This document shows, in pieces, positions 20,038 through 28,693 of a DNA stretch of 64,000 bases; positions within the stretch are counted from its first letter, which is position 1, and every line of letters begins with the position of its first letter. Made by a program: the position numbers and the translations under genes. Under the pieces are notes generated by a model, which saw nothing but the letters and a program-made list of their open reading frames with translations, made no database searches and was not told where the DNA came from. The DNA is from Phycisphaerales bacterium (GTDB taxonomy: Bacteria > Planctomycetota > Phycisphaerae > UBA1845 > Fen-1342): contig JADJWG010000004.1 of assembly GCA_016716475.1 (NCBI GenBank), positions 310,001-374,000 on the forward strand. The letters are read 5' to 3'.

Positions 20038-21819
20038 ATGTGGATCGTGATGCTGATGGTGGTGTGGGGCGCTGCCGGTTGGGGTGAACCGGCACTGGAC
20101 GAAGTTACGCCCCCGCAACCGACGGCCGCTCCGGCCGAGCCCACGACCACGCAACCCGCCTCGGTCAATCTGTTCGACGCCCGCCTGGGCCGCGCGTTGG
20201 CGTATGTGCCGTCGGACGCCCACATCGTGATTGTGGTCCCGGACATCGAAGCGCTGCTCAACGGCCTCACGACGTTCGGCACAGCCATCGGTGCGCCGCT
20301 GCTGGCGGAGGTGGATGCGGAGCGGCTGTTGGGGGCGGCGATTGGGGCTGCGGTCCAGGCGGTGGAGTTGCGGGGACCGCTCGTGTTTGCGTTGCCACGT
20401 GATTATGGTGACCCGGTCCTCATCACCACGATCGGCTGCCAGACCACGTGGGCGGGCTGCACCGAAGCAAAGCGGCTCGCGGACGGACTGACGATTTACG
20501 AGCTTGGCCCGCAAAGCTTCGTCGGCGCTACGGAGGGAGACGTTGTCATCTTCGCGCGCGACAGTGCGGACCTGCGTACGGCCACCGGCGGAAATCGGCG
20601 TTTCCTGCAGCAGTTCCGCGAAGCGGTCGGCAATGACCTGGAGCGCCGGCACCTGATCGCCTACATCGATGTGGCGGCCGTACACGCCGAGTGGAATGAG
20701 CGTCTCAACCTCATCCTGCAGACGCTTTATCTGGGCATGGCGACCAGCGGCACCGACGTTGAGATTGCGGGACTGGTCTGGAATTTCCTGATCGAGCAGG
20801 CCCGCACCACGTTGTCCGAAGCCCGGACGTGTGTTGTCGGGTTGCATCTGGACCGCGAGGGGGTCTTCATGGAGGCCCGCGCGCGGTTCACGCCGGACGG
20901 CTCGATCGCGAAATATCTGCGGCAGGTGCGGCCGTCACAGCGGGATCTCTTCCGCGGCCTGCCGGCCGGTCCGGCCAGTTTCGCAGTGTCGTACGAGTGG
21001 GCGGCCGGTCCGGATACGGTGTCGCTCAACGACGCGATGATGAAGGCGATGTTCGGTTCGGAGGTGGTCCGCCGGCAGATTGGCGCCGAAGCGGCCGACC
21101 GGCTGCAACAACGCTGCACCGAGCTGAATCGCATGGTGCCGGGTGTGAGCGCGGCGTTCAGTCTACGGCCGAAGACCGGCATGCTGTACTGGGGGCTGTA
21201 CCTCACAGAGCGACCGAGTGACACGCTGCGTGAGTTCAAGGCGATCACAGAGCTGGCACCGGAGTTTCTTACGGCCTGGGGGACGTTTCCGGCGGCGATG
21301 CGGCCGCAACCAGCGTTTGAAATGGCCGGGGAGCAGGTGGAGTCGTTCGCGTTTGACATCGACGAAAGCGAACTGCAGTTTCAGCCGATGATGGGTTCGT
21401 TCTACGGGGAGGATCCCACCTTATATATCGCGAAGCACGCGGAAGGCCTGGCGTACGCATTCGGGCCGCAGGTGGCTGCCCGGGAGCAGCTTGCGCGGCT
21501 GTTGGCGCGAGATCTGCCGTCGATGGCGGAAGATCCGCGGGTCCAGGCGCTGCGACAGCGCCTGACGCCGGGCGCACAGTCCCTCCTGGTGGCTGATCTC
21601 GGGTTGCTGGCGCGCGAGGTGCTGGGCATGCTAAGTATGCTCGGGTTGCCGGCACCGACGCTGGAGTTGAGCGCGGATGAACAGCCGCTCGCTGGCTATG
21701 GCTTCTACATGGAGCAGGATGTCGTGCGACTCGAGGCCTTCGTGCCTTCGACTCCGTTGAAAGCCATCAGCGAAGCAGCGGCCAAGGTGACCGGTACGGC
21801 GGCTGATCCGCCGTTCTAG
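20038..21819 (+). CDS. secreted protein of unknown function
   Basis: A 593-residue protein with a short signal peptide (MWIVMLMVVWGAAGWG) and a Pro/Thr/Ala-rich linker to about residue 45. The remainder is a folded-looking mixed alpha/beta protein with repeated blocks such as VPSDAHIVIVVPDIEALLN and LLARDLPSM, resembling the DUF3352-type architecture seen in planctomycete exported proteins; that assignment is tentative. No catalytic motif is visible. AGGAG at 20025 is 8 bases before the ATG at 20038; a GTG three bases upstream is an alternative. Good codon use for the window. Confidence 0.75.
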   Translation: MWIVMLMVVWGAAGWGEPALDEVTPPQPTAAPAEPTTTQPASVNLFDARLGRALAYVPSDAHIVIVVPDIEALLNGLTTFGTAIGAPLLAEVDAERLLGAAIGAAVQAVELRGPLVFALPRDYGDPVLITTIGCQTTWAGCTEAKRLADGLTIYELGPQSFVGATEGDVVIFARDSADLRTATGGNRRFLQQFREAVGNDLERRHLIAYIDVAAVHAEWNERLNLILQTLYLGMATSGTDVEIAGLVWNFLIEQARTTLSEARTCVVGLHLDREGVFMEARARFTPDGSIAKYLRQVRPSQRDLFRGLPAGPASFAVSYEWAAGPDTVSLNDAMMKAMFGSEVVRRQIGAEAADRLQQRCTELNRMVPGVSAAFSLRPKTGMLYWGLYLTERPSDTLREFKAITELAPEFLTAWGTFPAAMRPQPAFEMAGEQVESFAFDIDESELQFQPMMGSFYGEDPTLYIAKHAEGLAYAFGPQVAAREQLARLLARDLPSMAEDPRVQALRQRLTPGAQSLLVADLGLLAREVLGMLSMLGLPAPTLELSADEQPLAGYGFYMEQDVVRLEAFVPSTPLKAISEAAAKVTGTAADPPF

Positions 21820-21833
21820 TTTGACTGCGCGGA

Positions 21834-22409
21834 TCAGTCCCGTGTGTTGTCGAGGATGACCTCGAAGTCGATGCGGAAGCCGCCGGGGGCATCCGGATCA
21901 ACCTCGAACGTGAAGACGAGCTGGTCGCCGCAACTGTAATCCACGCCGAGCAACTTGCCGATGCCTTCGGCCGTGCCTTCGGTAGGCAGGGGGGCTGCAT
22001 CACTACCTCCGGGGGCGCGGGAAAAGCGTACGACGGTATCGAAGAACTCCGGCCGAAAGGAGTCTTCGAGGTCACGCTCCAGGGCGATGACACGGCGCAC
22101 GAGCAGATCGGAGCCGATCGCGGTGTTACGCCGGCAGGGCAGCGTCAGGGGGGCCAATGTCGTGTTGCCGTCCAGGTTGCGCTGCTCAAGGTTGATGGGC
22201 CCGGGGGAGCGGTCCCACTCATCCCAGGTACCGCAGGTAAACACGGCCCGGTAAGGCGTGTTGTTGATGAAAAGCAGCGTGATGTTGCCGGTTCGCTCCT
22301 TGGTCTGGTTCGCCCAGATCGTGGAGGGGAAACAGCCGGCCGCGCTCGTGAGCACGATGGCTCCCAGGCCCGCGAGTCCCACGCGCAGAAGTTGCCGGTT
22401 TGCCGTCAT
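21834..22409 (-). CDS. lipoprotein of unknown function
   Basis: A 191-residue protein with a lipoprotein signal: a basic start, a hydrophobic run (VGLAGLGAIVL) and a lipobox ending SAAGC. The mature part holds pairs of Cys (VFTCGTW, LPCRR, DYSCGDQ) and ends in a beta-rich segment. The ATG at 22409 follows GGAGG by 10 bases. I do not recognise a family. It lies 38 bases after another lipoprotein gene on the same strand, so the two are probably co-transcribed. Confidence 0.72.
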   Translation of the reverse strand: MTANRQLLRVGLAGLGAIVLTSAAGCFPSTIWANQTKERTGNITLLFINNTPYRAVFTCGTWDEWDRSPGPINLEQRNLDGNTTLAPLTLPCRRNTAIGSDLLVRRVIALERDLEDSFRPEFFDTVVRFSRAPGGSDAAPLPTEGTAEGIGKLLGVDYSCGDQLVFTFEVDPDAPGGFRIDFEVILDNTRD

Positions 22410-22447
22410 CGCCGCTACGCCTCCAGCAGGGTGCCGTGTTGCATGCA

Positions 22448-23194
22448 TTATGGAATCGTAATGACCGCGAGTCCGAGGACGAACTGGTCCTCCGCGTCGT
22501 CCTCGGCGATTACCGCGAAGAGGTTGTATGTCCCGGACGGCACGACAGTGCCGGCCAGATTACGGCCGTTCCAGCCGAAGCTGCCGGCCGCAGGGGGGAA
22601 AGTCAGCGTCACGTTGCGAATGAAGATTTCGTTGCCACTGTCGTGATTCGTGTCGGGATCGAGACCGATGCGGACCTGGGCGTCGATGTCGCCGCCGAAC
22701 CAGGCAATCGTGAGCGGCGGGTCGAGATCGGGCTGGAAGGTGATTTCGCCGCCCGGGGCGGTGAAGTCGAAGGTTGCGGGACCATCGATCGTAATCAGGC
22801 CCGTGCTCGTGAATTCATGCACTTCGGCGCCGGCCGTAATACGGGCCAGGATGCGGTAGGGGCCGCGGTCGGCCGTCGTATCCCAACTGATGTTGCCGCT
22901 ACCGCCCTGGGTCGTGAAATCGAAGGGTCCGGAGAGTGTTCGACGCGAGAGATCGGTGCGGGATTCGAGCAGGATCGTGATGCGGGCCGGGCTGGTGGTC
23001 AGGTTGGCGGCGGCCCACTCGATCCGAACGGGACGGCCTGCGGAGATGGTCTGATCCACATCCTGCGAGGTCAGGGCGATGGCGAGTTGTCGTCCGTGAT
23101 TGGGCTCGCGGTCGGTCTCGTCGACCAGTGGCAGGCAACTCAGACCGAGCAGAGCCCATCCGATGCCCACCAGCAACAGCACACCCATGCGCAT
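22448..23194 (-). CDS. lipoprotein with Ig-like beta domains
   Basis: A 248-residue protein. A signal peptide with lipobox LGLSC (Cys near residue 20) marks it for lipid anchoring. The mature part has two beta-sandwich-like segments that resemble each other (PVRIEWAAANLTTSPA and PLTIAWFGGDIDAQV) and ends with GWNGRNLAGTVVPSGTYN, a FlgD-Ig-like pattern. The ATG at 23194 is preferred over longer starts because it places the signal at the N-terminus. Probably co-transcribed with the next lipoprotein gene. Function unknown. Confidence 0.72.
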   Translation of the reverse strand: MRMGVLLLVGIGWALLGLSCLPLVDETDREPNHGRQLAIALTSQDVDQTISAGRPVRIEWAAANLTTSPARITILLESRTDLSRRTLSGPFDFTTQGGSGNISWDTTADRGPYRILARITAGAEVHEFTSTGLITIDGPATFDFTAPGGEITFQPDLDPPLTIAWFGGDIDAQVRIGLDPDTNHDSGNEIFIRNVTLTFPPAAGSFGWNGRNLAGTVVPSGTYNLFAVIAEDDAEDQFVLGLAVITIP

Positions 23195-23390
23195 GATCTG
23201 CCTGCCTTTCAACGCCGGCGGTCCGGGGCGGCCCACGTGCCGTGCACCCGAGCAGTCCATCGGCGGTCGCGGCCCCCTCGCTGGAGGGTTCCGGGCTGCC
23301 CGGTGGACTGTGAGGGTGCGCCTGACCGGCGCGCCCTCGGGCGAATTGTTCGGCAAGCCCGTGCGGGGGTCAAGCCGTGGAAAGCCGTGC

Positions 23391-24908
23391 TCAACCCAGC
23401 CACTGCGGTGCGAAGCGCTCCGCCAGGGAGCGCCAGATGTCGAGTTCGTGGGCGGCCCAGACCCCCCCCACGAGGGCGGCCGCGAGGATGCCCGCCTTGA
23501 TCACCAGGATGAGGCGCTCAAAGCTCTGGGTGGCAAGCGGATCCTGCGCCAGGTGCACGAGAAAGCGTGCCCGCGAGGCGATGGAACCGTGGCGAAAGCT
23601 CGGAGATTCGGGCGGAATGCTATTCAATACCGCCACTTCGTGCAGCGCATCACTGAAGATATGCGCGGCCGTGGCGCACAAGGGGTCGCCCGGTGGGCAC
23701 TGGCCCGGGAGCGCCGACGTGTGCAGATGGCACGGCTGCCCACAGGGCAGGCCACCGACGGCGAGCGTACGGGCACCGTAGATGTCGGCATGGCGTTCGA
23801 ACCGCCGCGAAATCCAGCCGAAAAACACCCATTTCAGCAGTAGCAGCGCGCCCGCAATGGTCACCAGGATCTGGTAGCGCTGAAACACCGCGGGGTCCGA
23901 ACTGACCGACATGCCCTGCGTCTGTGCCGCGAAGATGGTCACCGCGCAGCCGCTGATGAAAGCGAACAGCAGGAAGTAGAGGATGTGACTGCGCTTCACG
24001 TGACCGGCTTCGTGCCCGAAGACCGCCTCGATCTTCGTGTCGTCCATCTGTTCGAGCATGCCGTCGGTGATCAGCACATAGCGCAGGGGGGGCACCACGC
24101 CCATCACGGCGGCGTTGACGAGCATGCCGCCACTGCGCCAGACGAGAATCTCCCGGTACCGCAGACGCAGCTTGGTGGCGAGGCGTTCGAGCCGGTCGCG
24201 GAGCGGTCCGTCCGGCAGGCGTTGCGTAACCCAGACGTGCCGCAGAATCTCCGGCGCCACCACGGCGACGAGGATCGCGGCGACACCGATGAGCAGGTCG
24301 GGGGCGTAGGCCAGTCCGGTCCACGCGCGGATCGGCCGGGCGTAGAGCACGATGGCGTCGTGCGCCGCGAGGATCAGCAGCATGGGCAGCAGCACGAAAA
24401 GGACGCTGTGCCGCAGGTTGAAGACCACGTACTCACGCAGGGGCCAGACGGGCCGCAGCGGCCGGCCGCGTAGCAGGTACAGTTCGACCGCGATGTGCCG
24501 CACGGCGCGGTCGGCGGGATAACTCACGATCCAGACCAGCAGGACGGAGAGCAGGAAGGGCACGAGCGACAGTAGGCCGGGCAGGAGGATCCAGCCGCCG
24601 ACCTTGGGCACTTGGCGGCAGAGCACGGCCCAGTCGGTGCAGAGGAATACGGCCGCATGGGCCAGTGCAAGGGCGGTCTGGGCGGCGATCAGCCCCCAGC
24701 CGAAGTGGGCCTGCCCGAGACTGGGTCGGGCCGGATAGCGCTCCATGAGCTGCAGCGCGCGGCGAGCGCCGAACCAAGCCACGACTGCGGGCAGGAGCGT
24801 GGCGACCGCAACGGCGGTGGTGGTATGCAGCGCCCCGTCCAGCAGCGGATAGAGCGGACGCTGGACGGTCAGCACCAGCGCAAGAATCAGGATGACGACC
24901 AGAAACAT
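23391..24908 (-). CDS. M48-family membrane zinc metalloprotease
   Basis: A 505-residue protease of the M48 (HtpX/Ste24) type. The zinc motif is HEAGH with H299, E300 and H303, and the downstream RRFERHADIYGA gives the third ligand pattern ExxAD. The N-terminal 250 residues hold about six membrane segments, more than in HtpX (four), so the protein is closer to the CAAX-protease/Ste24 layout. Such enzymes cut misfolded membrane proteins. The ATG at 24908 opens straight into a membrane segment. Divergent from trpF, with the two start codons only about 50 bases apart. Confidence 0.88.
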   Translation of the reverse strand: MFLVVILILALVLTVQRPLYPLLDGALHTTTAVAVATLLPAVVAWFGARRALQLMERYPARPSLGQAHFGWGLIAAQTALALAHAAVFLCTDWAVLCRQVPKVGGWILLPGLLSLVPFLLSVLLVWIVSYPADRAVRHIAVELYLLRGRPLRPVWPLREYVVFNLRHSVLFVLLPMLLILAAHDAIVLYARPIRAWTGLAYAPDLLIGVAAILVAVVAPEILRHVWVTQRLPDGPLRDRLERLATKLRLRYREILVWRSGGMLVNAAVMGVVPPLRYVLITDGMLEQMDDTKIEAVFGHEAGHVKRSHILYFLLFAFISGCAVTIFAAQTQGMSVSSDPAVFQRYQILVTIAGALLLLKWVFFGWISRRFERHADIYGARTLAVGGLPCGQPCHLHTSALPGQCPPGDPLCATAAHIFSDALHEVAVLNSIPPESPSFRHGSIASRARFLVHLAQDPLATQSFERLILVIKAGILAAALVGGVWAAHELDIWRSLAERFAPQWLG

Positions 24909-24959
24909 GCTACGATGATACGGCAAAGCACCGGGGGTGGCCTTAGGAAGGGTCCGCGC

Positions 24960-25613
24960 GTGGAGGTCAAAATCTGTGGCCTGACAACGGCCGAGGATGT
25001 GCGGTTCGCTGTGGAGTGCGGGGCGGATTGCATCGGACTCATTCTGGCCGCCAGCCCGCGGCGGGTGACGGTTGCCGCGGCGCGGGAATTGGTGGGAGTG
25101 GCCGGAGCGGAGCGGGCAGTTCTGCTGTTTCGCAATGCGCCGGTGGATGAGGTGGTGGTGGCGTTGGCGGAGACGCGGGCGCGGTGGGTGCAATTCCACG
25201 GATCGGAGCCGGTTAGCGTGCTCGCTGCGGTGGCCGCGGCGCAGCCCGGTGTACGTCTCATCCGGGCGTGGGAAGTGTCAGCCAACGAGGGAGTGGCGGA
25301 AACCGATGCGGGCCTGCGCGCGTACTTGGACGAGGCCCGTAGCGCGAACGTAGCGATCGAAGTAGTCATAGTGGACGTGCAGAAAGGGGGCGTGCATCCG
25401 GGTTACCCGTTGCTGGCCGAGGTGGCGCGTCGTGTGGCGGTGCGTCCGCCGCGGGTATGGTGCGCCGGCGGCTTGACCCCCGAGAACGTCTCGGCGGTCG
25501 CGAAGCTGGGAGGATTTGATGGGGTTGATGTCGCAAGTGGGGTGGAGGCAGCGCCGGGTCGGAAAGATGCGGCGCGGGTCGCAGCATTCGTGCGCGCGGC
25601 ACGAGGCAGGTAG
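24960..25613 (+). CDS. trpF: phosphoribosylanthranilate isomerase
   Basis: A 217-residue TIM-barrel enzyme for the Amadori step of tryptophan synthesis. Family marks: VKICGLTTAEDV at the N-terminus with the catalytic Cys, QFHGSEP near 80, IVDVQKGGVHPGYP with the catalytic Asp near 139, and CAGGLTPENV and GVDVASGVE near the phosphate-binding end. I prefer the GTG at 24960, just after AGGAAGG, to the ATG at 24915, because family homology begins at once. It stands alone: no other trp gene is in the window. Confidence 0.92.
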   Translation: MEVKICGLTTAEDVRFAVECGADCIGLILAASPRRVTVAAARELVGVAGAERAVLLFRNAPVDEVVVALAETRARWVQFHGSEPVSVLAAVAAAQPGVRLIRAWEVSANEGVAETDAGLRAYLDEARSANVAIEVVIVDVQKGGVHPGYPLLAEVARRVAVRPPRVWCAGGLTPENVSAVAKLGGFDGVDVASGVEAAPGRKDAARVAAFVRAARGR

Positions 25614-25696
25614 CCCGGCAGGCGCGGCGGGGGGTCAAGACAGCGGGGAGGGCTGCCGATGGTCCGCTGGGGGACGGTGCGCTCGGAAGGGGCCGT

Positions 25697-25921
25697 ATGC
25701 CGTTCGATGTCTACGACACCCAGGAGGAAGCAGCGGGTCCGGCACGGGGCGGCGCGCGTCCGTTTATCGGGGTGCACTTCGAATGTTGCGGGGTGTACGC
25801 GCGCATCTACCGGCGACCCGAGGAGCGCTCCTATGAGGGGCGTTGTCCGCGGTGCCTGGCCCAGGTGCGCGTGCGGGTCGGGCGGGACGGGGTCGCGACG
25901 CGCATGTTTCGCGCGTCGTAG
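25697..25921 (+). CDS. small zinc-ribbon-like protein
   Basis: A 74-residue protein with ATG after GGAAGGGG. It has the pattern FECCGVYARIYR followed by CPRCLAQVRVRVG, so a Cys-Cys pair and a CxxC could form one zinc site. I recall similar short proteins in planctomycetes; no function is known to me. It is 83 bases after trpF on the same strand. Confidence 0.7.
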   Translation: MPFDVYDTQEEAAGPARGGARPFIGVHFECCGVYARIYRRPEERSYEGRCPRCLAQVRVRVGRDGVATRMFRAS

Positions 25922-25987
25922 TTCCGGGGTACGAACGTGCATTGCGAACCAGCGTGCCTGCGGCCGTGCCGGGTGCCGCGACACGCC

Positions 25988-27919
25988 TCACTCCTCAGCG
26001 ACCGCTGCGGCGAGGATGTCCTGCAGGTAGATGATCTCCTGGTGCTGCCAGGTCGTCACACGGCGTCCGTTGATGAAGATCCACGGTACGCCGGTCACGT
26101 TGTGCTGCTTGGCGTTAGCGACATGCGCGGCGAGCTCGGACTCGGTTTCCGTGCTGTTCATGGCCGCGAAGAACGCGTCGGCATCCAGACCGAACTGCGG
26201 CGCAGCGGCCCGGAGCGTAGCTTCGGAGACGGCCTCGCGATTCGCGCTCAGCCAGGCGTGGACGCGCCAGTAGGTCTCCGGACCTCCCAGGCGCAAGGCC
26301 GCGAGCGCCGCGCGCCCCGCGCGGCAGGCCTCGGGGTGGCGCCGGTCGCCGGCGGGCAGGTGGGGATTACAGTCGACGTTGAAGGGGTACAGGCGGAACT
26401 CGTAGCGCACGTCATCACGGGCATCGGTGAAGGCGCGGAGCACCTGGTCGGCCACCACGGTCCAGCGTTCCTGGAAGTCGCCGAAGACGATGATGTGGAA
26501 ACGTGGGGCCGTGGCGCCGTAGGCCGGCGCCTGTGGCAGGGGGATCATCACGCGGGGGCGGGTTTCGAGCCAGTCGGAGACGAACTTGTCGCGCGCTGCG
26601 AGCGGCTGATCGTCGAATGGGGAGCCCGGTGGTGGCTCGGTGGCGGCGAGGGCTTCCACGGCGCGGATCAGCGAATTCGGCGCGTTCCAACCCTTCAACT
26701 CGACGCCGTTGATGAACACCATCGGCGTCTGGTGGAGGCCGAGACCGATGGCCTCGACGGTGTCGGCCCGCACACGCTCGAGGGTAAGGTTGCTCTGCAT
26801 GACGCGATTGAACTCGGCGATGTCGTAACCGAACTGTTGGAGTTGGGTGTTGAGCTCACGGTCGGTAAAGCCGCCCTGGCGCGCGAACAGCCATTCGTGC
26901 ATCTGCCAGAAGCCCTCCACGCCGCGCAGCAGGCCGGCGGTTTCGGCGGCCCGGGCCGCCCAGCAGCCGTTGGTCTGCGGACTGGTCGTTACGAATTCGT
27001 TGCAAGCACGGTTGAGCGGAAAGTGCTTGATCGAGAGCGAGATGTCACTCCGCGTGCGTTTGAGTTGCAGTACTTGATTCTCCAGCCACGCACAGCCGTT
27101 GCACTGGTAGCCGGTGAAAAGCACGATGCGAATGGGGGCGTTCTCCGGTCCCCAACGAAATCGGCCAGTGAAGGCGGTGCGCGCTGTGGGGGCAGTGGTC
27201 GGCTGGGTGGACGGTGCCGCAGGGTCCGCCTGCGTGGGCTGGCGGGTGCGGTCCACCATGGCGGCCACGGATTCCGCGTGGCTGGCCTCGGCGGTGCGCT
27301 CAGCGGCAGCGCGGACCTGGGCCTGCGCGATGCCTAACGCGAGAGAGACGAGCACACCGAGCAGGGCGAAAGTTCCGAGGGGAACGGCGGCGCGGCGCAG
27401 TGCTGGGGGACGGCGGGGCCAATAGACCATGCCCTCGACGAGGGCGACGAACAAGAGGTTTGGAACATGTGCAGAAAGACACCAGGCGCACAGTTCCGCG
27501 CTCCACAGCATGAGGCCGATGAAGAACAGGGATACGAACCCTCCGCAACGGAAGACCCAGCGCACCAGTGCCGCCGGAAACCCACCGGAGGTCAGCCACG
27601 CGCCGGCTGCGGCGCAAAAGTAGGCCAGACCGAGAAACGACACCGGCCAGGCGAGGGCGGAGCCGAACCGCACACTGCCCCAAAAGCCGCCGGTGACCTT
27701 TGCGCATGGGCTGTCCGGCCCGCAGCCGGGCAGCTCGTAACCATGGAGCTGCTGGCGTACGAGGTAGTAACTTGGCACGATGGCTGCGATGAGCAGTACC
27801 AAACCCGCCAGCAGGAGCAGGCGGTGGGTGAGTTGCGTGACCGGGTGTGGAGTGGTGCCGGGTGCGCCGGCGGTGGGGGCGGTCGAATTCCGCGTCGGGC
27901 GGTTGCGCTTCCGGGGCAT
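25988..27919 (-). CDS. VKOR-DsbA-DsbA fusion, disulfide-forming system
   Basis: A 643-residue fusion. Residues 30-200 are a vitamin K epoxide reductase domain with four or five membrane segments, the outer Cys pair C66 and C72, and the active CAWC at 144-147. After a linker of Pro/Thr/Ala, a DsbA/DsbG-like thioredoxin domain has its redox site CNGC at 273-276 and the cis-Pro loop QTPMVFING. A second thioredoxin-like domain follows (about 480-640) with GVPWIFING but no CxxC: the site reads DFQERW. VKOR passes electrons from the Dsb site to quinone, so this protein would make disulfides on exported proteins by itself. The second Dsb may be a binding domain. The ATG at 27919 fits a basic cytoplasmic start. 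Confidence 0.9.
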   Translation of the reverse strand: MPRKRNRPTRNSTAPTAGAPGTTPHPVTQLTHRLLLLAGLVLLIAAIVPSYYLVRQQLHGYELPGCGPDSPCAKVTGGFWGSVRFGSALAWPVSFLGLAYFCAAAGAWLTSGGFPAALVRWVFRCGGFVSLFFIGLMLWSAELCAWCLSAHVPNLLFVALVEGMVYWPRRPPALRRAAVPLGTFALLGVLVSLALGIAQAQVRAAAERTAEASHAESVAAMVDRTRQPTQADPAAPSTQPTTAPTARTAFTGRFRWGPENAPIRIVLFTGYQCNGCAWLENQVLQLKRTRSDISLSIKHFPLNRACNEFVTTSPQTNGCWAARAAETAGLLRGVEGFWQMHEWLFARQGGFTDRELNTQLQQFGYDIAEFNRVMQSNLTLERVRADTVEAIGLGLHQTPMVFINGVELKGWNAPNSLIRAVEALAATEPPPGSPFDDQPLAARDKFVSDWLETRPRVMIPLPQAPAYGATAPRFHIIVFGDFQERWTVVADQVLRAFTDARDDVRYEFRLYPFNVDCNPHLPAGDRRHPEACRAGRAALAALRLGGPETYWRVHAWLSANREAVSEATLRAAAPQFGLDADAFFAAMNSTETESELAAHVANAKQHNVTGVPWIFINGRRVTTWQHQEIIYLQDILAAAVAEE

Positions 27920-28041
27920 GCGTCGTCCTGCGGGTGATTGCCTGGGTTTCCGAGAGCCGCACCAAGGAGTCTAACTGGGTCGTCGTACGCACTCTACCCG
28001 GTTGGCGGTCTGATCCAGAGTACTTGATGCAGATTCGGACC

Positions 28042-28057
28042 GATTTGTTTGCAAATC
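28042..28057. promoter_or_regulatory. possible operator
   Basis: A perfect inverted repeat GATTTG-tttg-CAAATC overlaps the -35 region of the PAS-Fis gene, a good place for self-regulation. Confidence 0.3.
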
Positions 28058-28077
28058 CGACTATCCGGTGCTAAACT
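28049..28077 (+). promoter_or_regulatory. promoter of the PAS-Fis gene
   Basis: TTGCAA (4 of 6), 17 bases, TAAACT (4 of 6). The -10 ends only 10 bases before the ATG, so the transcript would be nearly leaderless. Confidence 0.4.
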
Positions 28078-28087
28078 AGAACCTAGT

Positions 28088-28693
28088 ATGAACGCGCGCA
28101 CTTCGGACACGCCGCTTCAATATCAGCACTTTCAGACGGTTCTCGACTGCCTATCCGAGGCCGTTCTGACGGTTGATCGTGACTTTCTCATTACGGGCTT
28201 CAACCGCGCGGCGGAGCAGTTGACCGGTTTTCGCAGGGAAGAAGCCGTGGGCCGTCCCTGTTTTGAGATCGTTCACAACCGCCTGTGCGTCAACGCCACG
28301 GATTGCCCACTGGCCGAAGCCCTGGCAAACGGCGGAGGTAACGGCCGCCGCGAGCTGACGGTGGTAGATGGCGACACGGCCCGCAAGCTGCGCGTAACCT
28401 TCGAAACCCTGAGGTCGTCCGACGGTCGCATCGTCGGTGGGGTTGAGGCCATTACCGTCGGTGGTTCCACTTGGGGAAATGAGTTGCCTGCCGCGCCTTC
28501 GCTGCCGACGGGCGCGTTGCCGATTCTGGAGGCAACTGAGAAGCGCGCGATCGAAGTCGTGCTGCAGCGGCATCGCTGGAATCGATCGAGTGCTTGTCAG
28601 GAGTTGGGCCTCAGTCGCACCACCCTTTGGCGGAAGATGCGCAAGCTCGGCATCAGCCCGCGACCGCCCCGCGCTCCGGCACCCACTGCGTAG
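28088..28693 (+). CDS. PAS-Fis regulator lacking an AAA+ domain
   Basis: A 201-residue protein. Residues 15-125 are a PAS domain with three Cys, C58, C67 and C73, in the pattern RPCFEIVHNRLC then DCPL, found in the PAS domains of some sigma54-dependent activators. Residues 145-190 are a Fis-type helix-turn-helix (RHRWNRSSACQELGLSRTTL). The usual AAA+ domain between them is absent, so it cannot open sigma54 promoters by itself; it may act as a simple DNA-binding redox or ligand sensor. The 3' end overlaps the convergent debranching enzyme gene by 41 bases. ATG chosen at the first Met before the PAS domain. Confidence 0.85.
   Translation: MNARTSDTPLQYQHFQTVLDCLSEAVLTVDRDFLITGFNRAAEQLTGFRREEAVGRPCFEIVHNRLCVNATDCPLAEALANGGGNGRRELTVVDGDTARKLRVTFETLRSSDGRIVGGVEAITVGGSTWGNELPAAPSLPTGALPILEATEKRAIEVVLQRHRWNRSSACQELGLSRTTLWRKMRKLGISPRPPRAPAPTA

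Noticed and set aside
22400..23500. A 366-codon plus-strand frame opposite the two lipoprotein genes
   Set aside because: Gly/Arg/Ala-rich with no domain; the minus-strand frames have signal peptides and ribosome sites.
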